A stretch of DNA of 64,000 nucleotides from Anaerolineae bacterium (lineage in GTDB: Bacteria > Chloroflexota > Anaerolineae > Aggregatilineales > Phototrophicaceae), in the NCBI GenBank assembly GCA_019912965.1, contig JAIOHM010000221.1:1-64000 (forward strand), in the 5' to 3' direction. The notes under the pieces were generated by a model. That model saw only the letters and a list, made by a program, of their open reading frames with translations, was not told where the DNA came from and did no database searches. This document shows, one piece after another, positions 50,327 through 58,261 of this stretch. How positions within the stretch are numbered: position 1 is the first letter of the stretch; every line of letters begins with the position of its first letter. Both the position numbers and the translations under genes were made by a program.

Positions 50327-52075
50327 ATGAGTGGCTACGAGTCATCCAATTCACGACGCAATAACCGGGCACGTGACCGCCAGATGGCACGGCAGGGTCG
50401 GCGCTCTGCGATGGCAACACTGGCTGGACAATCTGGTGAAGTCCTGCGTAAACGGCTGACGCTTCCGGGTGGGGATGGTGATTGGCGCGGACGGGTTGGC
50501 TTGCTTGCCCGCGACCTGCTCTGGTATGCAACCCATTCACCGAAAGTCTGGTTAGCCGGAGCCGGGATTCTGGGTGTTCTGTTTTTAATCTTCCTTGCCA
50601 GCCACATTTTTACCGGGCGCATTTTCCCCAATGTCTGGGCTGCTGGCGTTTATATTGGTGATCTCACAGTTGATGAAGCCGCTGCCGTGCTGGAAACCGC
50701 CTGGGAAAATCAGGTACACATCCGGCTGGCGGATGGCAACCGCGAATGGAACGTTCCCCCGCTGGAACTGGGGCTGGATATTGATGGCCTGAAAACGGCA
50801 GAAGCGGCGCGCAACATCGGACTTTCCGGTGTACCAATGGGTTATGGCATTCCGCCTGTCGTCAGTGTGGATTACACCACTGCCCAAACTTACCTGCTTG
50901 ATCTGACGGCTTCTACAGATGTTCCGCCCCGCAATGGCACTTTCACATGGGAGTCTGACCAACTGGTGGGCGTTCCCGGCACGGATGGCCGAATGCTGGA
51001 TGTGCCACATACGATGGAAAAGCTGCTGACCGACCCGGTTACGGTCGTCGAAATGGGGCGGCTGGATTTGGAAATGGCCGCGCTGCCGCCCGAATTCCCC
51101 GACCCCGAACCCTTCCTGGCAGATGCGACCGCCATCACCAGCCAATCCTTTACGCTGACCGGGTATGATCCGTTTGCTGACCAGTTGGTCACATGGAGCA
51201 CCAACCGTGATGTTTTTACCTCGTGGCTGGAAGCAGGAGACAACCAACTCAAACTCCGTGACGATACTTTTGCCACCTTTATGGATGCTCAGAATCAGTC
51301 ACTGAATGGCGATTCTGCACTTGGCGAGCGCTATCTCGATCCCTCACTCACCCGCCAGCGCATCACCGACGCGATCAACGAAAAAGACTCCACTGTACTG
51401 CTGCGGATTCAATACCGCCCGACCGAATATGAAGTTGAACGAGGGGACACAGGCTACCGAATCGCCCGCAAGACTGGCATCCCCTTTTATCTGATCGAAG
51501 AAGCCAATCCGGGGCGCGATCTGGGTGTGCTTTCGCCGGGTGATGTCATCCGCATCCCTTCGCGCGATGTGACCATGCCGCTTGAACCCATACCCAACAA
51601 ACGCATCGTCGTCAATCTGGATAACCAGACGATGACGGCTTTCGAGAACGGCCAGCCGGTTTTTAACTGGCTGATTTCGTCCGGCCTGTCACAGTACCCG
51701 ACTTCGCCGGGGATTTATCAGGTGCTCAGTCATGAAGAAGTCGCGCTCGGCAGCAGTTTCACACTTTGTAACGTGGGTGGGGACTGCGGTCAGTGGGAGA
51801 TGTACTGGTTCATGGGGATGTACGAAGTCGGGCCGGGTTTGATGAACGGCTTTCACGGCGCGGTGCTGCTGCCCAACGGGACGTATTTGGGTGGGGGCAG
51901 CGTGGGCGCACCCTATACCTTTGGCTGTGTGATGTCGCAGAACGATAATGCCAAACTGCTTTACGATTGGGCAGACGAGGGCACGGTGGTTGAGATGGTT
52001 TCGACCGAGTACGCCCCCAAAAGCGATTTAGGCCGCCTTGTTTACCAGCAGGCCAACCTCTCCAACGGAACATAA
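50327..52075 (+). CDS. L,D-transpeptidase with PG-binding and LysM domains
   Basis: 582 residues. A basic ~70-residue cytoplasmic N-terminus, one membrane anchor (~75-98), a PG_binding_4/VanW-like region (~105-300), a LysM-type domain ('ERGDTGYRIARKTGIP' and 'LSPGDVIRIPSR', ~370-420) and a C-terminal YkuD domain. His510 (GFHGAVLLP) and the catalytic Cys534 in FGCVMS are in place, with Phe where SHGC is usual. It cross-links or anchors to peptidoglycan, which indicates that this organism has a murein wall. Confidence 0.88.
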   Translation: MSGYESSNSRRNNRARDRQMARQGRRSAMATLAGQSGEVLRKRLTLPGGDGDWRGRVGLLARDLLWYATHSPKVWLAGAGILGVLFLIFLASHIFTGRIFPNVWAAGVYIGDLTVDEAAAVLETAWENQVHIRLADGNREWNVPPLELGLDIDGLKTAEAARNIGLSGVPMGYGIPPVVSVDYTTAQTYLLDLTASTDVPPRNGTFTWESDQLVGVPGTDGRMLDVPHTMEKLLTDPVTVVEMGRLDLEMAALPPEFPDPEPFLADATAITSQSFTLTGYDPFADQLVTWSTNRDVFTSWLEAGDNQLKLRDDTFATFMDAQNQSLNGDSALGERYLDPSLTRQRITDAINEKDSTVLLRIQYRPTEYEVERGDTGYRIARKTGIPFYLIEEANPGRDLGVLSPGDVIRIPSRDVTMPLEPIPNKRIVVNLDNQTMTAFENGQPVFNWLISSGLSQYPTSPGIYQVLSHEEVALGSSFTLCNVGGDCGQWEMYWFMGMYEVGPGLMNGFHGAVLLPNGTYLGGGSVGAPYTFGCVMSQNDNAKLLYDWADEGTVVEMVSTEYAPKSDLGRLVYQQANLSNGT

Positions 52076-52078
52076 CCC

Positions 52079-52106
52079 GGAAGGGCGCATCACTCTGCGC
52101 CCTTCC
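52079..52106. terminator. Shared hairpin between convergent genes
   Basis: A perfect 11-bp stem GGAAGGGCGCA / TGCGCCCTTCC, loop TCACTC, between the L,D-transpeptidase and DinB stops; no strong T-run. Confidence 0.65.
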
Positions 52107-52117
52107 CTGAAAATATT

Positions 52118-52627
52118 TCAACTTTCCGGTGTGTAGGGAGCCTCTTGCTGAAGCGCACCGACGAATTCCGGCAGGTTCGGATGCCCCAATAACTGACGCA
52201 CTGCCAGCGCTTCCCCCAGATGAAACCAATAGTGATAACATACCCGCTGGAGCATTGTCCCAACCGTTTCGGCGTGTGGTTTGCCGTTTACGATCATGCG
52301 GGTTTGAAGGGTTTCCACCGTCAGCGAATCGAGATAGGGATCAGCGGCTTTGGTGATGGTGTGCCACGCCGCCCACATTTCATCGAGCGGCGGGGTGCTG
52401 GCGGGTTTATCCCAGCCGACCAGCGGTTCCAGTTCCGGCGCGATACTTTTCCCCTGTGCCCGAACCAGCCAATAGGTATGTTCCTGATAGGCCAGATGAC
52501 CGATCATCCAGCTTATACAATTCATGGGCATGAGCCGTTTGCGGGCGTCTTCATCCGAAATGCCGTCCAATCCGCGCAGCCATTCACTGCGGATGAAACG
52601 CAGTTGGGAAACCATAGGGTGAGGCAT
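52118..52627 (-). CDS. DinB superfamily protein
   Basis: 169 residues. 'MVSQLRFIRSEWLRGLDGIS', 'SWMIGHLAYQEHTYWLV' and 'RVCYHYWFHLGEALAVRQL' provide the helix bundle and the three metal-binding histidines of DinB_2 proteins. Only distantly similar to the DinB gene at 5024. Initiation is at ATG 52627 or the Met at codon 5. Upstream is a long repeat-filled gap. Confidence 0.85.
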   Translation of the reverse strand: MPHPMVSQLRFIRSEWLRGLDGISDEDARKRLMPMNCISWMIGHLAYQEHTYWLVRAQGKSIAPELEPLVGWDKPASTPPLDEMWAAWHTITKAADPYLDSLTVETLQTRMIVNGKPHAETVGTMLQRVCYHYWFHLGEALAVRQLLGHPNLPEFVGALQQEAPYTPES

Positions 52628-52794
52628 GAGAGGTTCATCCTTTTTCTAGAACAGGTGTACCGCTGACTATACCTCCAAACGGCGGATTTTCCTATGTTTT
52701 ATTGCGGCGATTCGGGATGGCTGTGCCGCTGCAATACTCGCTGAATGGGGTGATGGCGGCGGCGGCGGCGTGGCGAAAATGGGTTTTGGCCGCC

Positions 52795-52829
52795 ACTAAG
52801 CCTTTAGCCTTTAGCCATCAGCCTTTAGT
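52795..52829. repeat. CTTTAGC-type heptamer repeat
   Basis: Units CTAAGCC, TTTAGCC, TTTAGCC, ATCAGCC, TTTAGTA; complementary in style to the GGCTAAA array at 35192. Confidence 0.7.
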
Positions 52830-52920
52830 AAATACAAGAAGACCGCGTTTGCACTATTTGTGTCATTTTCGTCAATTCTATGTCGTAAATCTCGCGCAAA
52901 ATGTCACTGCTGAGGGGAGA

Positions 52921-52979
52921 TGTCGTCAATGTCGTCAATGTCATTGTCAGTTACCAGTTGCCAGTTACCAGTTGCCAGA
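52921..52979. repeat. TGTCGTCAA and CAGTTACCAGTTGC tandem repeats
   Basis: Two adjoining arrays: three TGTCGTCAA-like nonamers, then alternating AGTTACC/AGTTGCC heptamers. Confidence 0.75.
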
Positions 52980-53078
52980 AAATACGGAAAGTGTTTGCGG
53001 CGATTGCGGAATGGGTTTGCGCGCAAATGGGGGATTGTCGTCGTCGGACAGGGTTTGTCGGACACGTATACATTGATA

Positions 53079-53147
53079 AGATTCGCAAATTTCTGCAATT
53101 TCTTCAAATTCTGCAGAGGAATTTTGTGCAATTTGTGAATCTTTGAG
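53079..53147. repeat. Class 2 repeat with inverted ends
   Basis: AAGATTCGCAAATTTCTGC ... AATTTGTGAATCTTTGA: ends are near-complementary, the middle consists of AATTTCTTC-like units. Related to 34423 and 40430. Confidence 0.65.
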
Positions 53148-53320
53148 ACGGAAGTGGCGGCGATGGGCGGCGGCGGGTAGAGGCGCAACATGTTACGCCG
53201 GTACTCGGACAAGTATCGATTCATAATGTACGAGAAATGCGAAGACGGTTTTTGTGCAAATTTCGCATTCTGTAAACGGGCGAATGGATTGATCTGGTAG
53301 GGCTGCATTAAGTGGTGGAG

Positions 53321-53375
53321 GCAATTTACCCCACCCCCAAACCCCCTCCCCGCACGCGAGGAGGGGGCTTTAAAG
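53321..53375. repeat. CCCCCTCCCCGCACGCGAGGAGGGGG repeat, copy 1
   Basis: C-rich lead (taccccaccccca) and a palindrome centred on CGCACGCG; a second copy lies at 58201-58250. Confidence 0.7.
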
Positions 53376-53524
53376 ACTACTACAGATCATATTGTTGCCC
53401 TTTTTAGCCCAAAATGCGTCTCCATTGTTTAATGTGATGCTCCTTGTCAATGGGTAGCAATCCAGTGTTTTGATCTGGCTTCGCTAAAATATCAACACAA
53501 TCCGGTTCTGCGGCGCGCCGCAAT

Positions 53525-53553
53525 TTGCCTGCCCCCTCCATAACCGATACAAT
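53525..53553 (+). promoter_or_regulatory. Sigma70-type promoter of the DeoR-NosL gene
   Basis: -35 TTGCCT (53525-53530), 17-bp spacer, -10 TACAAT (53548-53553), 31 nt before the ATG. Confidence 0.55.
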
Positions 53554-53584
53554 CTGGTTAAAGTCACAGATTCTAACAGGTGAT

Positions 53585-54157
53585 ATGAACAGCATCCCGA
53601 TTGTCCGCCAAGAAAAAATTATCCGCTGGCTGGCGGAGGAAAATCCGCTTTCGATTGATGAACTCGCGCGGCGGTTGAATGTTTCCAGTATGACGGTGCA
53701 TCGGGATGTGGATGCGCTGGTTCGTCTGGGGCAGGTGACGAAAGTACACGGCGGGGTGAAATTAGGGCAGTCCACGACCCAATCGACGCCACAGATGCCG
53801 ACCTGCCGCTTATGTAACAGCGCCATCCCGGAACGCACCTCGGTGATTTTGAATCTGCCATCCGGCGAAACGCTGGAAGCCTGCTGCCCACACTGCGGCC
53901 TGATGCTGGCGGAAAGCAAACATCCCACCTCCATCCTGATGAAAGATTTTATCTACGGACGGATTGTGAACGGATTACAGGCGGCGTTTTTGGTGGGGTG
54001 CGAAATCAAGCTGTGCTGTCTACCGAACGTGATCTGCTTCGCCAGCATGGAAGATGCGACCCGTTTTCAGATGGGGTTTGGGGGCTGCGTGATGTCCTTT
54101 GGTGAGGCACAACATACGCTCATCAACGACCATCTCAAAGTGGTGCATGAGCATTAA
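53585..54157 (+). CDS. DeoR-type HTH fused to a NosL-like Cys domain
   Basis: 190 residues from ATG 53585. Residues 1-~60 are a DeoR HTH ('RQEKIIRWLAEENPLSIDELA', quoted as one helix pair, and 'MTVHRDVDALVRLGQV'). Residues ~75-190 begin with CRLC and CCPHCGLML, then 'CFASMEDATRFQMGFGG' and 'VMSFGEAQ', the order seen in NosL copper chaperones ('CxxCGM ... A...F....GG.v.f.ea'). This suggests a metal-sensing repressor or a metal chaperone with its own regulator. No nos or copper gene is adjacent. The pairing of domains is unusual. Confidence 0.72.
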   Translation: MNSIPIVRQEKIIRWLAEENPLSIDELARRLNVSSMTVHRDVDALVRLGQVTKVHGGVKLGQSTTQSTPQMPTCRLCNSAIPERTSVILNLPSGETLEACCPHCGLMLAESKHPTSILMKDFIYGRIVNGLQAAFLVGCEIKLCCLPNVICFASMEDATRFQMGFGGCVMSFGEAQHTLINDHLKVVHEH

Positions 54158-54605
54158 ATACGGATTCACCACAGTCCCGCAAGCGGGAGGCTTCGCACAG
54201 GACACAGATAGAGTTGGCTAGTGCAAGATCACGGTATTGATCAGCGCACTTGCCACTTCGCTGTCGAAGTTGGCAAATGCCAGCCGCACCGTCGCCGTCA
54301 ATTGATAGCTCACTTAATACGGCAGATAATCCACATTGCCTGCAATTCGCCGGCGATAACCGACAAACCACTCGGACGATACACGCAGACTACCGAGCAG
54401 CATGCCACCACCGCGCCCGCACCTGCGACCCCACCGCCGGGCGATGTTTTTGATTCGGTTTTATCCATTATCGGCGCACTTCGGTCATGATTTTTGCAGT
54501 TTTACTCAGTGGCAGGTGTCATGTTGCGAAATCTAAAGGAAATACAAAGTCCAATCAGAATTACACTATAAAAAGCTATTCACAAACCATAAAGGAGCTA
54601 CCCCT
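54158..54605. other. Intergenic region with a probable gene relic
   Basis: 448 bp. Contains a short inverted repeat (CCCGCAAGCGGG, 54177-54188) and a minus-strand coding relic at 54218-54440; otherwise no gene. Confidence 0.55.
54218..54440 (-). pseudogene. Minus-strand coding relic with an in-frame stop
   Basis: From ATG 54403 the frame reads MLLGSLRVSSEWFVGYRRR and on to a TAA at 54316-54314, then continues in the same frame as SYQLTATVRLAFANFDSEV and ASALINTVILH to a TAG at 54220-54218. Both parts look protein-like, so it is probably a decayed gene. Family unknown; the left boundary is a guess. Confidence 0.35.
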
Positions 54606-55019
54606 ATGAAGGAAATTGGAAGCGAAACCATTCTTGCATCAGAAGAATTTATCACTGTCAAATATCTTCCGGAACGCGGAATTATTTATCACACCATCCA
54701 CAAACCAATAACAGGTAAACCGTTACACAATATATTGGATAAGGCAGCGGAGTTTCTTAAAGAACAGGGTGTAAGAAAATGGTTGTCTGATGATCGTAAA
54801 AATGGTCCGATTCCCCCGGAAGATGCTCTATGGGGTAGAGATTGGAATCAACGTATGATTAAAGCCGGGTGGAAGTATTGGGCAATTGTCGTTCCTGCTG
54901 AAATCCATTCGGCTGGTGCACTCTCACCCGTAATTGACGAATTGTATGAGCTTGGCTTGCGTATGAGGGTGTTTTCGGATCTCGAAAAGGCATTTGAGTG
55001 GTTAGATAGCATGGAATGA
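54606..55019 (+). CDS. SpoIIAA/STAS-like small protein
   Basis: 137 residues, AAAGGAG 8 nt upstream. Pattern of a STAS/SpoIIAA-like fold: strand 'IIYHTIHKPITG', helix 'ILDKAAEFLKEQGVRKWLSD', and C-terminal helix 'DLEKAFEWLDS'. Such proteins are common as single-domain genes of unknown function. AT-richer than average. It lies next to an IS630 remnant. Confidence 0.7.
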   Translation: MKEIGSETILASEEFITVKYLPERGIIYHTIHKPITGKPLHNILDKAAEFLKEQGVRKWLSDDRKNGPIPPEDALWGRDWNQRMIKAGWKYWAIVVPAEIHSAGALSPVIDELYELGLRMRVFSDLEKAFEWLDSME

Positions 55020-55067
55020 CGCACAGCGAATAATTTATAGAAGTTACGCAGTTGAAGCAAAATCTCG

Positions 55068-55532
55068 CTCAGACAAGGGGTTTATGGAGTTTGCGAAATT
55101 AAACCGGATACAGGCCGACATAACGCAGTAAATCCAAAGAACCGTGCTGAAACTGAGACAACCAAGCGGAAACAGCGGCTTGCAAGCCTGTCCAATCATC
55201 TGCCCAGGAATGGAGATGCAACACGTCCTGATACAACCAGCGCCACAGCTTTTCAATGGGGTTCGTCCAAGGGGTATAAGTGGGGAGAAAGAGCAATTCC
55301 AGGCGGGTTTGGTGAAAAGCATGGATCGCGTGGCGTACCGCCTGCTCTGACAGCCTATCCGTCGCCCAATCTCGTCCACTTTGAGCTGTTCTTCTGCGCC
55401 CGCCGCACCGTAAAGCCATTGCTTGACTTTAGACTCTGCCGCAGCCCTGCTCGTTCTTCATCTGTGAGTGATCGTGCATACAGTGGTTTCATGCCTCAAT
55501 TTGCCACTCTTCATTCAACCCCTTTACTCTGA
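55068..55532 (-). mobile_element. Collapsed IS630-family element with terminal inverted repeats
   Basis: The left end CTCAGACAAGGGGTT and right end AACCCCTTTACTCTGA are imperfect inverted repeats. Between them lies a transposase reduced to its two ends (see the pseudogene), giving a ~465-bp remnant, less than half a normal IS630. The right end overlaps the MFS stop codon. Confidence 0.6.
55099..55492 (-). pseudogene. IS630 transposase, internal deletion
   Basis: From ATG 55492 the minus strand reads MKPLYARSLTDEERAGLRQ..., the IS630 N-terminal helix region, for about 35 codons, then jumps in another frame to the C-terminal DDE segment 'LELLFLPTYTPWTNPIEKLW' with its catalytic Glu. The first two catalytic aspartates and most of the middle are missing, and the frame is broken. 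It cannot encode a working transposase. Confidence 0.75.
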
Positions 55533-56864
55533 CCCTGCACTAGGCATTGACTCCGACTGAATACCCCACGCGCTTATCAACAGCAAAATGGTCATAACTA
55601 CGCCGCCGATTGCAAACGGCGCGGATGATCCCTGCATCTGGAAAATCAGGCCGCCAAGCAAGGGGGCGGCGGCATTGGCAAGGCTGACGAAGGCCGCGCT
55701 TAAGCCGAGAATCGTCCCATACTCCTGACGGCTGACTCGTTTGGTCATCAAGCTGTTGAGGCCGGGGCGAATCAAACCCGCGCCGACGGAAACAGGCACA
55801 ATCCCGACCAGAAACCACAGCAAGCCGCCGATGCCTCGATTATCTTCGGTGGGCAGCGTTATATCAATTTGGCCGATGATGGCCTCGGTGGCATCCGGCG
55901 CGAGGGCTTCCAAGTCATGCTGCGCTTTGTTGCGGATGTAAAAGGGATGGGGCTGTTCCGGCGTGAAGGCGATGAAGATGAGGCCGATTGCTAAAAATGC
56001 CAGCGCCGCCAGCACCAACTTGCGTTCGCCATATTTGCGGCTGAGGCGTCCGATCAAGCGCACCTGCACCCATACCAACACAAAACCGACGAAGATGAAC
56101 ACCAGCGCGTTGCCCTGTCCCAATAATCCCAAGCGGCTGAGGGTGAACAGACCCAGCAAACTCTCGAAAGCGAAAAAGACGATCTGCTGCGAAAACATCA
56201 GCGCCAGCAGCCAGTTGATTTGTGGGCGGCGCATCATGTTTAGGGAACTGGTCAGCACATTAAGGCGTTTGCCCATTTGCCCCCGGCGTTCGGGCGGCAG
56301 CGTTTCGCGGAAGCTGAACAATGTCAGCAAAATGGAGACGAAAGAATAAGCGGCGGCGATCAGGGCGGGCGTGCCGAGGCTATCGGAGACTTCCAGCGAG
56401 AACAAGGCGATGGCTGGCCCGATGATGAACCCCAAACCGAAAGCCGCGCCTGTTAAGCCCAAGCCCTGCGCCCGATTGCTTTCGTCGGTCAGGTCGGTGA
56501 TGGCGGCCTGCGCGGTGGAGAGATTCGCGCCGAACAGCCCATCGACGATGCGCGAAAGAATCACCATCGACAGCGAATTCGCGCCCGCCAGCATCAAAAA
56601 GCTGATGCAAGTGGTGATCTGACTGATGAGCAGCAGCGGTTTGCGCCCGTAACGGTCAGACAGCGCGCCCATGACCGGGACGCCGATCAACTGCGACAGG
56701 GGAAAGGCCGCCGCGACCAAACCGATTTCCAGCGGGGATGCGCCGAATGCGGCTGCGTACAAATGTAAAAGCGGCAGGATAATCGTCAGTCCCAACACAT
56801 CTACAAAGGTGAGGACGAAGATGGGCATCACGCGCGAGAAATTGAGTCCGGTGTTAGATGTCAT
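55524..56864 (-). CDS. MFS transporter (TetA/DHA1-like)
   Basis: 446 residues from ATG 56864. Twelve hydrophobic segments; loop 2-3 motif GALSDRYGRKPLLL is the MFS signature, and 'GLTGAAFGLGFIIGPAIAL' is the motif C of drug/H+ antiporters. A ~50-residue cytoplasmic loop lies between TM8 and TM9. Substrate unknown; drug or sugar export is possible. The last ~8 residues and the stop codon lie at or inside the IS630 right end, so the original C-terminus was probably replaced. Confidence 0.9.
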   Translation of the reverse strand: MTSNTGLNFSRVMPIFVLTFVDVLGLTIILPLLHLYAAAFGASPLEIGLVAAAFPLSQLIGVPVMGALSDRYGRKPLLLISQITTCISFLMLAGANSLSMVILSRIVDGLFGANLSTAQAAITDLTDESNRAQGLGLTGAAFGLGFIIGPAIALFSLEVSDSLGTPALIAAAYSFVSILLTLFSFRETLPPERRGQMGKRLNVLTSSLNMMRRPQINWLLALMFSQQIVFFAFESLLGLFTLSRLGLLGQGNALVFIFVGFVLVWVQVRLIGRLSRKYGERKLVLAALAFLAIGLIFIAFTPEQPHPFYIRNKAQHDLEALAPDATEAIIGQIDITLPTEDNRGIGGLLWFLVGIVPVSVGAGLIRPGLNSLMTKRVSRQEYGTILGLSAAFVSLANAAAPLLGGLIFQMQGSSAPFAIGGVVMTILLLISAWGIQSESMPSAGSE

Positions 56865-56977
56865 AGTTGCTGTCTGAATAGATAGACGAAATCCGGCAAA
56901 TAGTAACACAGTGCCGGTTGACTATGCTCCTAAAATGGCTCTAAACTGGAACAAATTATCTATCTGAGGGATTGGAT

Positions 56978-58189
56978 ATGCTGGATGGGTTGGATGACAT
57001 CAAGTGGGGGGAACTCACACACGCCTATGGCTCGGCGGCGGATGTGCCGGATTTGATTCGGCAGTTGTTGAATGATGATGAGGAAACGCTGGAAGAAACC
57101 TTCGAGGGGCTGTTCTCCAACATTTGGCATCAAGGAACGGTATACGAAGCCAGCGCCTATGCTGTGCCATTTTTGATCGAACTGGTGCAATCGGAAACGG
57201 TGCTGATGCGCGAGGGCATCCTCAGTTTGCTCAGTTGTATCGCCAGCGGCAGATCCTATTATGATGTGCATACCCGTACCCCGGAAGAACGCGCCAAGCC
57301 GGAAATGCAGGCCAAAATAGCCGAGGAAAAGAAGTACGAGCGGGCAGCCCATGAAGCGGTTCGCAAAGGCATTCCGGTTTATCTGCGTTTGTTGGGACAT
57401 CAAAATCCGGGGATACGGACGCTCGCGGCGGAAGTGCTGTCACAGTTTCCTGAAGATGGAATTCAAATTATTCCAGCGGTACGGACTGCGATACAAAACG
57501 AGTCTGCATCAACGGTTCAAGCGGATTTTCTGGCGCATCTGGGAACCCTGCTCTCCAAAACCAGCAATCTTCCACAGGACGAAATCGATGCCTGTGTGCG
57601 GCTACTGGATGGACTGCTTGGGGCGCAAAACCCACCCGTTGCGCGGCTTTCGGCAGCGGTCACACGGACGCAGCAAGCGAAAGCCAATACGCCCAATGAG
57701 GCTGTTGATATTTTGGTAGAGGCGTTAGTTCATGAGGCAGCTTATAAACCGACTGGTCAACAGCCCACTTTCTTTTCGATGCTTTATTCGACTCAGCCCG
57801 TTATTCGTGAGTTGGGGGCGATGCGCGGCGTCCCGGTTATGAGCCGCATTCTGGCAGCGGCAACCAATTCGCAAACTGTGCATGAGTGCGGGCGCGATCT
57901 GTTAGGGATGGTTTTTGAGGATGTCGATTTAAGCAATTGGGGGACGGCGACCCAGCGCAAGGATGGCGTTCGGCACATTGAATACTGGTATTATTTCAGG
58001 CCAGCGCCGCCTATCCCACCGCGTTCGCCTTCGCTTACAGGGCTCCAACAGCAGGCATTGAAAGCTGTTGTGGAAAGCGATGTGTTTTGGGAAACCGTTA
58101 GCAATTTATTGAGTCTGTTTGGCCTGCCGACTGAACGCGAGGCATTGCGGACTTTCGTGCGGGATGCGGTGATTAGCGACAGTAACTAA
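56978..58189 (+). CDS. HEAT-like repeat protein, unknown
   Basis: 403 residues from ATG 56978 (GAGGG upstream; the TTG at 56972 is too close to it). Mostly helical; short helix pairs with 'AVPFLIELVQSETVLMREGIL' and 'LLGHQNPGIRTLAAEVLSQF' resemble HEAT/armadillo repeats. No catalytic motif. Similar proteins in other bacteria are annotated only as HEAT-repeat domain proteins. Soluble and probably a binding scaffold. Confidence 0.65.
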   Translation: MLDGLDDIKWGELTHAYGSAADVPDLIRQLLNDDEETLEETFEGLFSNIWHQGTVYEASAYAVPFLIELVQSETVLMREGILSLLSCIASGRSYYDVHTRTPEERAKPEMQAKIAEEKKYERAAHEAVRKGIPVYLRLLGHQNPGIRTLAAEVLSQFPEDGIQIIPAVRTAIQNESASTVQADFLAHLGTLLSKTSNLPQDEIDACVRLLDGLLGAQNPPVARLSAAVTRTQQAKANTPNEAVDILVEALVHEAAYKPTGQQPTFFSMLYSTQPVIRELGAMRGVPVMSRILAAATNSQTVHECGRDLLGMVFEDVDLSNWGTATQRKDGVRHIEYWYYFRPAPPIPPRSPSLTGLQQQALKAVVESDVFWETVSNLLSLFGLPTEREALRTFVRDAVISDSN

Positions 58190-58200
58190 AGCAACGGTCA

Positions 58201-58250
58201 ATTTTACCCCTAACCCCAGCCCTTCCCCCGCACGCGAGGGAAGGGAGCAA
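58201..58250. repeat. CCCGCACGCGAGGG repeat, copy 2
   Basis: The same architecture as 53321-53375: TACCCCTAACCCC lead and a palindrome centred on CGCACGCG, between convergent genes. Confidence 0.7.
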
Positions 58251-58261
58251 AATGAATTCAT

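Larger units (their letters stand above)
52628..53584. other. Repeat-filled non-coding region, ~950 bp
   Basis: No convincing gene. It holds at least four repeat patches of three classes (52795-52829, 52921-52979, 53079-53147, 53321-53375), a GGCGGCGGC run near 52755, and the DeoR-NosL promoter at its right end. Open frames here are made of repeat and have no family resemblance. Confidence 0.75.

Noticed and set aside
52904..53308. A 134-codon minus-strand open frame in the repeat-rich gap
   Set aside because: It is mostly repeat sequence, has no ribosome-binding site and no protein resemblance.
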